From RGIG5612 sp964528825 (GTDB taxonomy: Bacteria > Bacillota > Clostridia > Lachnospirales > Lachnospiraceae), in assembly GCA_964528825.1 (NCBI GenBank), contig CAZGVB010000058.1, forward strand, positions 1-7,000: 7,000 nt of DNA, given 5' to 3'. The translations under genes and the position numbers were made by a program. The notes below the pieces were generated by a model, which saw only the letters and a program-made list of their open reading frames with translations, was not told the DNA's origin and searched no databases. The first letter of the stretch is position 1; each line of letters starts with the position of its first letter. Of the stretch, positions 6,768 to 7,000 are shown in pieces.

Positions 6768-6901
6768 GAGCAAACAATAAATGAGAACAGACGACAGGTG
6801 AGAATAAGTGACAAACGAAAACAAACGGCAAATAAGAGCAGACAACAGATAAGAACAAGCAATAAATGAAAATAAGTAATAAATGAGAATAAGCAGCAAA
6901 T
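6749..6901 (+). repeat. Nine-unit 17-bp tandem repeat array
   Basis: Nine contiguous units of exactly 17 bp, consensus RAGAAYAARCAAYAAAT, start at 6749, 6766, 6783, 6800, 6817, 6834, 6851, 6868 and 6885. Units 1 and 7 are identical. Thirteen of the 17 columns vary, yet every difference is A/G or C/T, with no transversion and no indel. Each unit has the same purine/pyrimidine pattern, with pyrimidines only at columns 6, 10, 13 and 17. The pattern breaks sharply on both sides. The U32 stop codon TAA (6765-6767) straddles units 1 and 2, and the last unit supplies the ATG at 6900. Nine units make 153 bp, or 51 codons, so the array keeps reading frame between its flanks. Function unknown; it may be a decayed translated linker. 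Confidence 0.95.
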
Positions 6902-7000
6902 GAAATTTTTCCTGAGGATAAGAGACGAGCATCAATTACATATAACGGCATCCGAATACAGAAAAAACGAGGCACTTGGAAGGTGCCTTGCTTATGCCAT
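6900..7000 (+). CDS. Partial ORF, possible C-terminal part of the U32 protein
   Basis: An ORF begins with ATG at 6900, the last bases of the repeat array, and stays open to the window edge (33 full codons). It is in the same reading frame as the U32 gene (offset 1710 bases). Its start, MKFFLRIRDEHQLHITASEY, is compatible with the segment that follows the RYRRT region in long U32 proteins, where a beta strand precedes an EQL-type helix. That comparison is from memory and is tentative. No good ribosome binding site lies upstream of 6900: the nearest purine run, GAG at 6885-6887, is 12 bases away. It may be a separately translated second half, a pseudogene remnant, or an unrelated gene cut by the window edge. 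Confidence 0.45.
   Translation, partial: MKFFLRIRDEHQLHITASEYRKNEALGRCLAYA

Noticed and set aside
6749..6901. The array as a CRISPR
   Set aside because: The 17-bp units are contiguous with no unique spacers and have diverged from one another, and no cas gene is present.
5733..6935. Long minus-strand ORF antisense to the U32 gene, with a Leu/Ile/Tyr/Cys-rich N-terminal part
   Set aside because: The hydrophobic part is the reverse reading of the 17-bp array, where stop codons cannot occur in any frame because the minus strand lacks purine-purine steps. The rest is antisense to a clear U32 coding region. There is no ribosome binding site at its TTG start and no known domain.
6970..6988. Hairpin AGGCAC / GTGCCT with a seven-base loop, as a possible terminator
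   Set aside because: The six-base-pair stem is not followed by a T-run and lies within an ORF that continues to the window edge.

Overview
The window looks like a chromosomal segment from an anaerobic, Gram-positive-type bacterium of the class Clostridia, probably Lachnospiraceae. This rests on gene content (a Firmicutes-style Hsp70 with the short N-terminal domain, AzlC/AzlD, GtrA, a long-family U32 protein), strong AAGGAG-type ribosome binding sites, and heavy use of ATA, AGA and AGG codons. It is an inference from style, not a taxonomic match. I see no rRNA, tRNA, CRISPR, insertion sequence or phage gene.

Layout. Positions 1-117 hold no convincing gene, only a 20-bp dyad. On the minus strand, azlC (1144-449) and azlD (447-118) form a two-gene operon for a branched-chain amino acid exporter. 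A 156-bp divergent intergenic region follows. The plus strand then carries a GtrA-family membrane protein (1301-1738), a small membrane protein with a C-terminal zinc ribbon (1839-2267), a membrane-anchored J-domain protein (2404-3417), an Hsp70 (TTG start, 3443-5218) and a U32-family protein (5190-6767). The last three are tightly packed: there is a 25-bp gap between the J protein and the Hsp70, and a 29-bp overlap between the Hsp70 and the U32 gene. They are therefore probably co-transcribed.

How the genes may work together. The J protein has an intact HPD motif and is the obvious co-chaperone for the adjacent Hsp70. Its C-terminal membrane segment, and the two membrane segments of the zinc-ribbon protein, suggest a chaperone pair working at the membrane. 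No grpE, hrcA or CIRCE operator accompanies them, so this is probably a second Hsp70 system and not the heat-shock dnaK locus. The U32 protein carries the complete family signature and a cysteine cluster. Characterised relatives are iron-sulfur RNA or quinone hydroxylases; its substrate cannot be read from sequence.

The most unusual structure is at the right end. Nine tandem 17-bp units (6749-6901) begin inside the last codons of the U32 gene and end at the ATG of an ORF that runs off the window in the same reading frame. All differences among the nine units are transitions, with no transversions and no indels, so the purine/pyrimidine pattern is identical in every copy. The array may be a degenerate linker joining two halves of a longer U32 protein, now cut by stop codons each one C-to-T change from sense.
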